Part shown: positions 1 to 7,594 of the stretch, piece after piece
Position numbering within the stretch: position 1 is the first letter of the stretch
Layout: every line of letters begins with the position of its first letter
NCBI GenBank assembly: GCA_021157555.1
Contig: JAGGWL010000283.1
Span: 1 to 16,213, forward strand
From: Deltaproteobacteria bacterium
GTDB taxonomy: Bacteria > Desulfobacterota > Desulfobacteria > Desulfobacterales > BuS5
Reading direction: 5' to 3'
Length of the DNA stretch: 16,213 nt
Made by a program: the position numbers and the translations under genes
The notes under the pieces: generated by a model
Databases searched by the model: none
What the model was told of the DNA's origin: nothing
What the model saw: only the letters and a program-made list of their open reading frames with translations

Positions 1-2
1 AC

Positions 3-1424
3 GCAACAAGCCAAAAAACCATTTTGCATTTTTCTGGCTGCAAAAATGGACAGGTCGCCGGCATTCTGCTTGCTCCCAAGCTTGACGGCCTGCTGCGTAT
101 AACAAAAAATGGCCAGGTTAAGCTGACGGAGTTCGATGTTGCCCATCCGGAAACAACCTTTGCAACACTTTTCAGAAAAATATGGTATGAAGGTTACACT
201 GAACCGACTTATACCTGGCAGTCATCTGCCGGAACGGACGATTATGAACAGAAATTTTCATTGATACCTCTTATTTTCGGTTCAGTCAAAGCCGCCTTTT
301 ATTCGCTTCTTTTTGCAATTCCTATAGCAATTCTGGGGGCAATATATACTTCCGAGTTTATCAGTACGCGTACAAGGAATATTATCAAACCGACCATGGA
401 AATGATGGCATCGCTTCCTTCCGTAATTCTGGGATTTGTTGCCGCACTTGTACTTGCTCCGATAGTGGAAAAAATTTTGTTGGTAATTATACTTTCTGTC
501 CTGATAATTCCCGCATTTTTGATGTTATCGGCCCTTTTATGGCAGCTCATCCCTTTACACATGGCCACCCGCTGGCGTGGCGGCCTTAAATTTACGCTGC
601 TCATTTTTGCAATAATAGCCGGCCTTACGGTTTCATACAGCCTGGGGCCTGTTGTTGAAAAAATTATGTTTCATGGTGACTTTAAGGCATGGTTAAATTT
701 TGATGTATCCGGCGCGGAACCTTTTTTGTTCCTTTTGATTCTCCCTTTATCCTTTTTAACAGCGGCAGTTTTGCTTTCAAAACTGACAGGACGCTATGTT
801 GCTGAATTTTATGGGAGAATTTCTACTTTTAGCGCAGCAATTTTCGATCTTGCGAGGTGGTTTTGCATATCAATAATTGCAATTATAATTTCTTTTGCGA
901 TTGCTAAAATTGCGGCATTGCTGGGGCTGGATGCCAGAAATTCCATTATAGGCACTTATGCACAGCGAAATACGCTTATTGTCGGATTTGCCATGGGATT
1001 CGCAGTTATTCCTATTATATACACACTGGCAGATGATGCTTTGACTTCCGTCCCGTCTCATCTTCGCGCTGCAAGCCTGGGATGCGGAGCTACCCCCTGG
1101 CAAACCGCTCTGTATGTTGTTTTGCCGACAGCGCTTAGTGGAATTTTTTCGGCAATCATGATCGGTATGGGGCGAGCGGTTGGTGAAACCATGATTGTAG
1201 TCATGGCTGCCGGCAATACTCCCATAATTGACATGAATATTTTTAACGGGCTGAGGGCGCTCTCGGCAACAATTGCAGTTGAGCTTCCCGAAGCAGTTAA
1301 AGACGGTACATTATATAGAGTCCTGTTCCTGGCCGCACTGGTTCTGTTTGCAATGACTTTTGTAATCAATACATTGGCGGAAATTGTAAGGATCAGATTT
1401 CGTAAAAAAACGCTGCAATTGTAA
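3..1424 (+). CDS. pstC: Phosphate ABC transporter permease PstC, long type (5' end missing)
   Basis: This is one of the two inner-membrane permease subunits of the high-affinity phosphate importer. The reading frame is already open at the left edge (ATSQKTIL...), so the true start lies outside the window; the TTG at 24 is not a convincing start. After a soluble stretch of about 75 residues come a membrane segment and the MetI-type permease core. The EAA loop is clear: DDALTSVPSHLRAASLGCG, then WQTALYVVLPTALSG, followed by GMGRAVGETM, typical of PstC. Between the first permease helices and the EAA loop there is a long insert of roughly 170 residues with several extra hydrophobic segments, so the protein is much longer than the 319-aa E. 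coli PstC. Long PstC forms are known in other Proteobacteria. It is the first visible gene of the operon; pstA starts 25 nt downstream. Confidence 0.93.
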   Translation, partial: ATSQKTILHFSGCKNGQVAGILLAPKLDGLLRITKNGQVKLTEFDVAHPETTFATLFRKIWYEGYTEPTYTWQSSAGTDDYEQKFSLIPLIFGSVKAAFYSLLFAIPIAILGAIYTSEFISTRTRNIIKPTMEMMASLPSVILGFVAALVLAPIVEKILLVIILSVLIIPAFLMLSALLWQLIPLHMATRWRGGLKFTLLIFAIIAGLTVSYSLGPVVEKIMFHGDFKAWLNFDVSGAEPFLFLLILPLSFLTAAVLLSKLTGRYVAEFYGRISTFSAAIFDLARWFCISIIAIIISFAIAKIAALLGLDARNSIIGTYAQRNTLIVGFAMGFAVIPIIYTLADDALTSVPSHLRAASLGCGATPWQTALYVVLPTALSGIFSAIMIGMGRAVGETMIVVMAAGNTPIIDMNIFNGLRALSATIAVELPEAVKDGTLYRVLFLAALVLFAMTFVINTLAEIVRIRFRKKTLQL

Positions 1425-1449
1425 GGTTAGGAATGTAATATGGTGAATT

Positions 1450-3111
1450 GTGGAAAAAAATAGCAAAATAACTGGACAAAACCTGACTGCCAGGGGTGAG
1501 CCTTTTCTGTGGACCATGGGGGGAGCCCTGGCCGTGGGGATATTAATGGTGGCCGGTTTTTTGTGCCTTGTCATAGTAAACGGACTTACCACATTTTATC
1601 CGGCGCCTGTATATAAGTTAAATCTCAATAATTCAAAAATTATTGCAGGAGAACCTTCCCGCAAAGAAATTTTTAAAACTGACTTTGCTCAAGCCGATAA
1701 TGGCATTGCTGAACGAACACTTTATAAAACAGGTAATTTTGATCTTTATAATGAAGATTATGTATGGGTTGCAGACTATGAAATAAACAAGCTGTCAGAG
1801 CCGAAAGATATATTTTTTATTGAACGTATGGAATGGGGACCTTTTATAGGGTTTATCAAAGCATTACAGCTTGACAAAAACAGAGTTGAATTCAACTTCC
1901 TGGAAAAAGATATCAGATTACTTGAAAAAGAGCATAAGAAAGCTCTGCAACGAAGAAAAAAAATCCAGAAAATAGAAAAAAAGGATATCGGACGGATAAA
2001 TCATCTTATAGAAGAAAAACGTCTAAAATTACGAAAGATCGAGATAAAGCAAGGAGATCAAAGCAAACTATATAAATCAGCGTTGCAGAATTACCAAAAA
2101 AGCTTATCAGATCTTAGAATAAGATATAAAAAGGTTCAAACAAAAGTTAAGGCTGAGAAAAATATCAATAATAAATTTTTGCTTATTCTAAAAGATGTAA
2201 ACGGAACAGAAAAAATTATAAAGCTGTCCGAGATAGTCCGGTTTTATCCTGCCAACAGCATTACTCTTTTTGGAAAAATAAAAATATATTGTTCAAGGTG
2301 GTATGAATTTCTTACAACTCAGCCAAGAGAGGCCAACACCGAAGGCGGAGTAATGCCTGCAATTTTCGGCACTGTCGCAATGACACTCTTAATGGTTATC
2401 TTTGCAGCCCCTTTCGGAATTATGGCATCCCTTTACCTGCGTGAATATGCAAAACAGGGACGCATGGTATCCCTGGTTAAAATATGCGTAAACAATCTTG
2501 CCGGAGTACCTTCAATTGTATATGGTGTTTTTGGGCTCGGTTTTTTTGCATATATAATAGGCGGGAGTATAGACAATCTTTTTTTTCCGGAAAGACTCCC
2601 AAATCCTGTTTTTGGAACCGGAGGAATTTTATGGGCATCGCTAACCCTTGCGCTGCTCACAGTTCCGGTAGTTATCGTTGCAACTGAAGAAGCTCTGGCC
2701 TCAGTTCCCCAATCACTGAGGGAAGGCTCGCTTGCTTGTGGGGCTTCCAAATGGCAGACCATAAAAAATATTGTGCTTCCAAGGGCAATGCCCGGAATCC
2801 TTACCGGCCTAATACTGGCTATGGCAAGGGGTGCGGGAGAGGTGGCCCCCCTGATGCTTGTCGGAGTAGTAAAACTGGCTCCAGAACTTCCGGTGGATGG
2901 CTACTTTCCTTTTGTGCATCTTGAAAGAAGCTTTATGCATCTCGGGTTTCATATTTTTGATGTAGGATTTCAGTCCCGCAACGCAGAGGCTGGAAAACCG
3001 ATGGTCTTTGTAACCACACTACTTCTTGTTTTTCTTATTGCAGTTATGAATGCTGCAGCAATTTATATTCGCGGCAGGTTAAAACGCAGATATTTGACAG
3101 GACATTTTTGA
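1450..3111 (+). CDS. pstA: Phosphate ABC transporter permease PstA, long type with periplasmic coiled coil
   Basis: This is the second permease subunit of the Pst phosphate importer. At 553 aa it is far longer than the E. coli protein (296 aa). A first membrane helix lies at about residues 22-45. A soluble region of about 250 residues follows, predicted to be periplasmic. Within it, residues 150-237 are extremely rich in Lys, Glu, Gln and Arg with heptad-like spacing, which suggests a coiled coil. The permease core begins near residue 300. The EAA loop spans about 413-450 (EEALASVPQSLREGSLACG, then WQTIKNIVLPRAMPGI), followed by ARGAGEVAPLML. FMHLGFHIFDVGFQSRN near residues 495-511 is typical of long PstA proteins. 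The start is GTG at 1450, with GGTGA 3 nt upstream as a weak ribosome site; an in-frame stop at 1444 excludes an earlier start. Certain as PstA; the coiled coil is judged by eye. Confidence 0.95.
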   Translation: MEKNSKITGQNLTARGEPFLWTMGGALAVGILMVAGFLCLVIVNGLTTFYPAPVYKLNLNNSKIIAGEPSRKEIFKTDFAQADNGIAERTLYKTGNFDLYNEDYVWVADYEINKLSEPKDIFFIERMEWGPFIGFIKALQLDKNRVEFNFLEKDIRLLEKEHKKALQRRKKIQKIEKKDIGRINHLIEEKRLKLRKIEIKQGDQSKLYKSALQNYQKSLSDLRIRYKKVQTKVKAEKNINNKFLLILKDVNGTEKIIKLSEIVRFYPANSITLFGKIKIYCSRWYEFLTTQPREANTEGGVMPAIFGTVAMTLLMVIFAAPFGIMASLYLREYAKQGRMVSLVKICVNNLAGVPSIVYGVFGLGFFAYIIGGSIDNLFFPERLPNPVFGTGGILWASLTLALLTVPVVIVATEEALASVPQSLREGSLACGASKWQTIKNIVLPRAMPGILTGLILAMARGAGEVAPLMLVGVVKLAPELPVDGYFPFVHLERSFMHLGFHIFDVGFQSRNAEAGKPMVFVTTLLLVFLIAVMNAAAIYIRGRLKRRYLTGHF

Positions 3112-3132
3112 ATTTAGGTGGAAGGTTATTTT

Positions 3133-3942
3133 ATGACCAAAAAATTACATAATGAAGAAACCGTTTATCATGTTGAAAAAGGCCCTGAAGGTTCAATAAT
3201 TAATATTGACGATTTTTCATTATGGTATGGAAAAAACCAGGCACTTTTTAATAATACGATTGATATTGAACAAGGACTTGTTACTGCGCTGATCGGGCCG
3301 TCCGGATGCGGCAAATCAACTCTTCTAAGGTCACTGAACCGGATGAACGATCTGATAGACAGCATTAGTTTTACGGGAGAGATACGTCTTGACGAGAAAA
3401 ATATTTTTCATCGTGATATTGATGTGATAGGACTTAGAAAAAGAATGGGGATGGTCTTCCAGAAACCTAACCCTTTTCCAATGTCGATTGCCGATAATGT
3501 GACATATCCTCTTAAAATAGATGGAATCAGAAATCGCAATATACTGGCCGAGACAGTAGAAAAAGCTTTAAAAGGGGCGGCCATCTGGGATGAGGTAAAA
3601 GACCGGCTGGATGACAATGCCCTGGGCCTTTCAGGGGGACAGCAGCAGCGCTTATGTATTGCCCGTGCTATTGCAGCCGAACCCGAAGTGCTGCTTATGG
3701 ATGAACCATGTTCAGCACTTGATCCTCTGGCTACCATTAAAATAGAAGATCTTATCAACGAACTTAAGGGCAGCTATACTATCGTAATAGTAACTCACAA
3801 CATGCAGCAGGCCGCAAGAGTCTCAGATAATACTGCATTTATGTATCTTGGATATATAGTGGAATACGGAGAAACAGGCGTGGTCTTTACAAAACCGAAA
3901 AGCAATAAAACTGAAGATTATGTAACCGGACGTTTTGGTTAG
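3133..3942 (+). CDS. pstB: Phosphate ABC transporter ATP-binding protein PstB
   Basis: This is the cytoplasmic ATPase that powers phosphate import through PstC/PstA. All ABC motifs are intact in the 269-aa product: Walker A GPSGCGKST at 55-63, Q-loop Gln110 (FQKPNPFPMS), signature LSGGQQQR at 166-173, Walker B VLLMDEP at 186-192, and switch histidine His222 in VTHNMQQAARVSD. MVFQKPNPFPMSI is a PstB hallmark. I chose ATG 3133 over the in-frame GTG at 3118 because an AGGTGGAAGG ribosome site (3116-3125) lies at normal distance before 3133 and would itself be translated from the GTG. The gene follows pstA by 21 nt and precedes phoU by 23 nt, so it is cotranscribed. Confidence 0.96.
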   Translation: MTKKLHNEETVYHVEKGPEGSIINIDDFSLWYGKNQALFNNTIDIEQGLVTALIGPSGCGKSTLLRSLNRMNDLIDSISFTGEIRLDEKNIFHRDIDVIGLRKRMGMVFQKPNPFPMSIADNVTYPLKIDGIRNRNILAETVEKALKGAAIWDEVKDRLDDNALGLSGGQQQRLCIARAIAAEPEVLLMDEPCSALDPLATIKIEDLINELKGSYTIVIVTHNMQQAARVSDNTAFMYLGYIVEYGETGVVFTKPKSNKTEDYVTGRFG

Positions 3943-3965
3943 GAATGAGGGAGGGAAGCAAAAAA

Positions 3966-4652
3966 ATGACTATTCATTTTCATAGAGAACTTGAAAAATT
4001 AAAACGGATGATCCTTTCTCTGGGAGCCATGGTGGAAGATCGTGTTCGCAAAGCGAGTAAAGCAGTAGATATGATAGATGCTGATTTGGCGCAAGAAATC
4101 ATAAACACAGATATTGAAATTGATGAAATGGAAGTCGAGGTTGAGGAAGAATGTTTGAAAGCTATGGCCCTGTATCAACCGGTTGCGGTTGATCTCAGAT
4201 TTCTGGTTGCTGTCATCAAGATTAATAATGAGCTTGAAAGAATAGGTGATCAGGCCGTAAATATTGCGGAACGAGTTCTGGTTATTGCAAAACAGTCCAG
4301 GCATGAATATCTGTTCGACTATTCCTCCATGTCATGCAAAGCTGAAAACATGCTCAAGATGAGTCTTGACGCACTTGTTAATCTTGATGTTGAACTGGCC
4401 TTAAAAGTATGCGCCATGGATGACGAGGTGGATAAAATTAAAAAAAAGGCATACGATAAAATTAAAAAAGGAATGCGCGAATATCCGAATCATTTGGGTT
4501 ACATGATCAACCTCCTGTTGGTATCCCGTCACCTTGAGCGGCTGGCAGATCACACCACCAATATTGCGGAAGAAGTAATCTACATGATTAAAGGAGATAT
4601 TATAAGGCACGGTCGTATTAAGGAAAAGGCCGGAAAGTACGGTAAATCATAA
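3966..4652 (+). CDS. phoU: Phosphate signalling regulator PhoU
   Basis: PhoU is a cytoplasmic helical-bundle protein that conveys the state of the Pst transporter to the PhoR kinase and restrains the Pho response when phosphate is plentiful. The 228-aa product carries two PhoU repeats, each with its metal-binding signature: ELERIGDQAVNIAE at 89-102 and HLERLADHTTNIAE at 189-202. Length matches the family (E. coli 241 aa). I chose ATG 3966 rather than the in-frame ATG 3945 because a strong GGGAGGGA site (3950-3957) lies about 8 nt before 3966. The stop codon overlaps the phoB start by one base (TAATG), which implies translational coupling. Confidence 0.95.
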   Translation: MTIHFHRELEKLKRMILSLGAMVEDRVRKASKAVDMIDADLAQEIINTDIEIDEMEVEVEEECLKAMALYQPVAVDLRFLVAVIKINNELERIGDQAVNIAERVLVIAKQSRHEYLFDYSSMSCKAENMLKMSLDALVNLDVELALKVCAMDDEVDKIKKKAYDKIKKGMREYPNHLGYMINLLLVSRHLERLADHTTNIAEEVIYMIKGDIIRHGRIKEKAGKYGKS

Positions 4653-5344
4653 TGCAAAAAAAAAGAATACTGGTTGTTGATGATGAGGAGGATATCAGGG
4701 AGCTCGTAAGCTACAACCTGTTAAGAGATGGATATACTGTCGATTCCGTAGTTTCCGGGGAAGATGCCATAAAAATTACCAAAAAAAAAATACCGGATCT
4801 CATTCTCCTTGATCTAATGTTACCCGGCATTGACGGTCTGGAGACTGCAAGGAGATTTAAAAATGATTCTTCAACGAGTTCTGTCCCAATAATAATATTG
4901 ACTGCCAAAGGAGATGAAGCTGATATTGTAACCGGCCTCGAACTGGGTGCCGATGATTATGTTATCAAACCGTTTTCACCGAGAATACTCAATGCCAGAG
5001 TAAAAGCGGTTCTACGCAGGAAAGAGACGCCAGATACACAAAAAAATGATTTTGTAAAAATTTTTGATATAGAACTTGATCCGGGGCGTCGTGAAATCAA
5101 GGTTTGCGGGCGCACGGTGGAGCTTACTTTTTCCCAGTTTCAACTGCTTCACTTTTTGATTAAACGCCCGGGATGGGTTTTTACCCGTACCCAGATTATC
5201 GACGCAGTTCAGGGAGATGACTATGCGGTTACTGACAGGAGTGTGGATGTGCAGATTGTATCATTAAGAAAAAAACTTGGAACATCTGGTAAATACATAG
5301 AAACCGTCAGAGGCGTAGGATACAGATTTAGAGAAAAACCATGA
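4652..5344 (+). CDS. phoB: Phosphate regulon response regulator PhoB (OmpR/PhoB family)
   Basis: This DNA-binding response regulator is activated by PhoR-dependent phosphorylation at low phosphate. The receiver domain covers about residues 4-120, with acidic pocket Asp10/Asp11, phosphoacceptor Asp54 (LILLDLMLPGIDG), switch Thr84 (IILTAKG) and Lys106 (YVIKPFSP). A C-terminal winged-helix effector domain covers about 132-230 and ends with the typical DVQIVSLRKKLG and ETVRGVGYRF motifs. At 230 aa the length is standard. The start overlaps the phoU stop and the stop overlaps the phoR start (ATGA). The pst-phoU-phoBR linkage is the basis for calling it PhoB rather than another OmpR-family member. 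A run of ten A residues (4781-4790) encodes Lys44-Lys46. Confidence 0.93.
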   Translation: MQKKRILVVDDEEDIRELVSYNLLRDGYTVDSVVSGEDAIKITKKKIPDLILLDLMLPGIDGLETARRFKNDSSTSSVPIIILTAKGDEADIVTGLELGADDYVIKPFSPRILNARVKAVLRRKETPDTQKNDFVKIFDIELDPGRREIKVCGRTVELTFSQFQLLHFLIKRPGWVFTRTQIIDAVQGDDYAVTDRSVDVQIVSLRKKLGTSGKYIETVRGVGYRFREKP

Positions 5345-7113
5345 AAAAAAATATTAAATTAATCTGGCGCATTTATCCATCTTATTTAATTTTGACATTG
5401 CTCGTACTTGCAGCCGTGATATGGTTTACGGCCTTCTCATGGCGCAATTTTTTTCTTGAGCGTACTGAAGCAAATCTTAATGCCCGTGCTCAACTGATTG
5501 AAAGCATGTTTATTAATTCAATTCAAGCCTCTGATATAAAATCGGTAGATCGTCTTTGTAAAGAAATATCAGGCTCCTCCGAAACCAGAATAACAATAAT
5601 ACTGAAAAACGGCAAAGTTATTGGTGATTCAATCAAAGATCCAGCTATCATGGATAACCATGCAAACAGACCTGAGGTACAAAATGCTCTCCATGGAAAA
5701 ATCGGCTCATTTATCAGATACAGCGGTACCGTACGCAAAAAAATGATGTATGTTGCCAGGCCGCTTATAATAAACAAGGAGATTAAATCGGTATTAAGGA
5801 TATCAATTTCCATCGCATCAATAGATACGGAAATTCGCTCCATCTATTACAGAATAATTGCGGGAGGATTTTTTATCGCTGTAATTGTGTCTTTTATATC
5901 ATTCTTTATCGCCCAAAATATAAGCCGTCCCGTAGAAGAGATGCGAAAAGGCGCTGAGAAATTTGCCGTAGGAGATTTTGATCACAGGCTTTATCTTCCG
6001 GAAACACTGGAATTGGCCGCCCTGGCAAATGCTATGAACAAAATGGCGGAACAAACAAAAAAGCGTGTTGCAAGTATAATAAATCAGAGAAATGAATTTA
6101 AAGCCGTTTTATCCAGTATGACAGAAGGAATTATCGCTCTGGATATGGAAGAGATAATAATCAACATAAATAATGCGGCCGAAAAAATATTTAATTTAAA
6201 ACAATCAACTGCAAAAGGAAAAAATTTGCATGAAATAATCAGGAACAGGGATATGCAATTGCTGGTTAGTGAGTCCACTTTGTTTAACCGTTTCTGTGAA
6301 AACGATATAATAGTCTCTGATAATCCTGAAAAAATAGTCAATACTAACTGCGCTCCCCTGTTTAATCCGGATAACAAAAGGATAGGAAGTATAATTGTTC
6401 TGCAGGACGTGACACATGTGAGACATCTTGAAAATATTCGCAAAGATTTTGTGGCCAACGTATCCCATGAAATCAGAACCCCCCTTACAGCAATCAAGGG
6501 ATTTGTTGAGACCATGCTTTATAACCATGACCATGACATAGCGAAAACAGAAAAATTTTTGGGCATAATTTCTAAACATGTAAATCGTCTTGAGGCGATA
6601 ACGGAAGACCTTCTTTCCCTGGCAAAAATAGAGAAAAAAGATGCCAGGAATGAACTACGGCTTGAAAACAGCAAAATAAAGGATATTATTGAAACCGCCC
6701 TTCAGATGGTGGAAGAAATTGCCAAAAAAAAGAATATTGATTTTGATATCAGTTGCCGTGATGATATTGTTGCAAAAACAGACATACCTCTGCTTGAACA
6801 GGCTCTTGTTAATCTTATAGATAATGCCGTAAAATACAGCCCTGAGGGTGAAAAAATTTTTATCCAGGCTGAGCGTATGGAAAACGAAATTATGATTAAC
6901 GTTAAAGATAACGGACCCGGCATTTCCGAAAAGCACCTCCCCAGACTTTTTGAAAGGTTTTACAGGGTAGATAAAGCCAGGAGCAGAAGTTTGGGCGGCA
7001 CCGGCCTGGGACTTGCCATTGTAAAGCATATTGTCCAGGCGCATGGGGGCAGCGTAACTGCCGACAGCGCTCCTGGCAAAGGAAGCACTTTTACAATTCA
7101 TCTGCCATCTTGA
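5341..7113 (+). CDS. phoR: Phosphate regulon sensor histidine kinase PhoR
   Basis: This membrane-bound sensor kinase pairs with PhoB. The 590-aa product has a membrane helix at about 12-32, a periplasmic region of about 135 residues, a second helix at about 169-191, a HAMP linker (about 192-245), a PAS domain (about 250-360; FKAVLSSMTEGIIALD), and then the kinase core. Motifs are complete: H-box VSHEIRTPLTAI with His376, N-box NLIDNAVKYSP with Asn495, DNGPGIS around 523-529, and GGTGLGLAIVKHI from 552. E. coli PhoR has only a minimal periplasmic part; the larger extracytoplasmic domain here resembles the PhoR/PnpS type of other phyla. The 4-nt overlap with phoB argues for coupled translation. 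The stop codon directly abuts the stop codon of the convergent lipoprotein gene. Confidence 0.92.
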   Translation: MKKNIKLIWRIYPSYLILTLLVLAAVIWFTAFSWRNFFLERTEANLNARAQLIESMFINSIQASDIKSVDRLCKEISGSSETRITIILKNGKVIGDSIKDPAIMDNHANRPEVQNALHGKIGSFIRYSGTVRKKMMYVARPLIINKEIKSVLRISISIASIDTEIRSIYYRIIAGGFFIAVIVSFISFFIAQNISRPVEEMRKGAEKFAVGDFDHRLYLPETLELAALANAMNKMAEQTKKRVASIINQRNEFKAVLSSMTEGIIALDMEEIIININNAAEKIFNLKQSTAKGKNLHEIIRNRDMQLLVSESTLFNRFCENDIIVSDNPEKIVNTNCAPLFNPDNKRIGSIIVLQDVTHVRHLENIRKDFVANVSHEIRTPLTAIKGFVETMLYNHDHDIAKTEKFLGIISKHVNRLEAITEDLLSLAKIEKKDARNELRLENSKIKDIIETALQMVEEIAKKKNIDFDISCRDDIVAKTDIPLLEQALVNLIDNAVKYSPEGEKIFIQAERMENEIMINVKDNGPGISEKHLPRLFERFYRVDKARSRSLGGTGLGLAIVKHIVQAHGGSVTADSAPGKGSTFTIHLPS

Positions 7114-7548
7114 TTAATCCGTTCCTAAACCTTCAAGGCAATATGCTTCCTGGCGCATGGCCATAGCTTTCCCCTCAGTATTACCTGAAAAAAGCCATTG
7201 AGCTCGTTTGGCAAATTCAATAGCTGCTGTATAATCGCCTTTTGCGGCCCATGTTTTGCTTAAGTAAAATGCTGTCCATGGGTTTGCAGAATCTATTGTA
7301 TATGCTTCTTCAAAAATATCCAGAGCTTTTTCAAAATTGCCTTGCTTTAGCATTTTCTGCCCTTCAGTAATCATTTTTATGGTTGTGCCATAATTTGTGA
7401 TTGAGTCTTTCTGCAAGGGTACTGTTGCAACTGGGGTGGGTGAATATATGTTGGTTTTGTAGATACTGCAGCCTGCCTGAAAAAGAATGGTTAAACAAAG
7501 AAGCAGTCTGAAGAGAGTAATTTTGAATAAGTTTAAAATAATATACAT
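7114..7548 (-). CDS. Small TPR-containing lipoprotein
   Basis: This 144-aa protein has an N-terminal hydrophobic signal (residues 7-25) ending in FQAGC, so Cys27 is a likely lipidation site. The residue at -3 (Gln) is not the usual Leu/Val/Ile. The mature part has at least two TPR-like helical pairs at about residues 55-130 (MLKQGNFEKALDIFEEAYTID, WTAFYLSKTWAAKGDYTAAIEFAKRA), suggesting a periplasmic protein-protein adaptor. An AAGGA ribosome site (7555-7559 on the plus strand) lies 6 nt upstream of the ATG and touches the edge of the repeat hairpin in the gap. It lies 46 nt downstream of the PBP gene on the same strand and may be cotranscribed with it. No specific function can be assigned. 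Confidence 0.75.
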   Translation of the reverse strand: MYIILNLFKITLFRLLLCLTILFQAGCSIYKTNIYSPTPVATVPLQKDSITNYGTTIKMITEGQKMLKQGNFEKALDIFEEAYTIDSANPWTAFYLSKTWAAKGDYTAAIEFAKRAQWLFSGNTEGKAMAMRQEAYCLEGLGTD

Positions 7549-7557
7549 AATAAATCC

Positions 7558-7592
7558 TTAGGAACGTGGAGGAAATAACTTCCCCGTTCCTT
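7558..7592. repeat. Collapsed copy of the palindromic element end (hairpin)
   Basis: The first 26 bases match the terminal repeat of the element at 9947-10132, with one difference from its right end read in reverse. They are followed at once by the opposite tip (CGTTCCTTA). The result is a hairpin: AGGAACG at 7560-7566 pairs with CGTTCCT at 7585-7591, then one mismatch, GGAGG pairing with CTTCC, and loop AAATAA. It fills most of the gap between the PBP and lipoprotein genes and could act as a processing or partial termination site, though no clear U-tract follows on either strand. Confidence 0.7.
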
Positions 7593-7594
7593 AG

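Noticed and set aside
24..26. TTG as the start of pstC
   Set aside because: The frame is open to the window edge with no ribosome site before it, and long PstC proteins have more N-terminal sequence, so the gene is simply truncated.
3118..3132. GTG 3118 as the pstB start
   Set aside because: It would translate through the good ribosome site that precedes ATG 3133.
3945..3965. ATG 3945 as the phoU start
   Set aside because: The GGGAGGGA ribosome site lies downstream of it and fits ATG 3966; the extra residues are not part of the PhoU fold.
6655..7101. Long minus-strand open frames opposite phoR, and similar ones opposite pstC, pstB and dsrA
   Set aside because: They are antisense shadows of well-supported genes, with no ribosome sites or recognisable domains.
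7120..7128. CGTTCCTAA at the 3' end of the lipoprotein gene as another repeat fragment
   Set aside because: It is nine bases only, within coding sequence, and easily due to chance.
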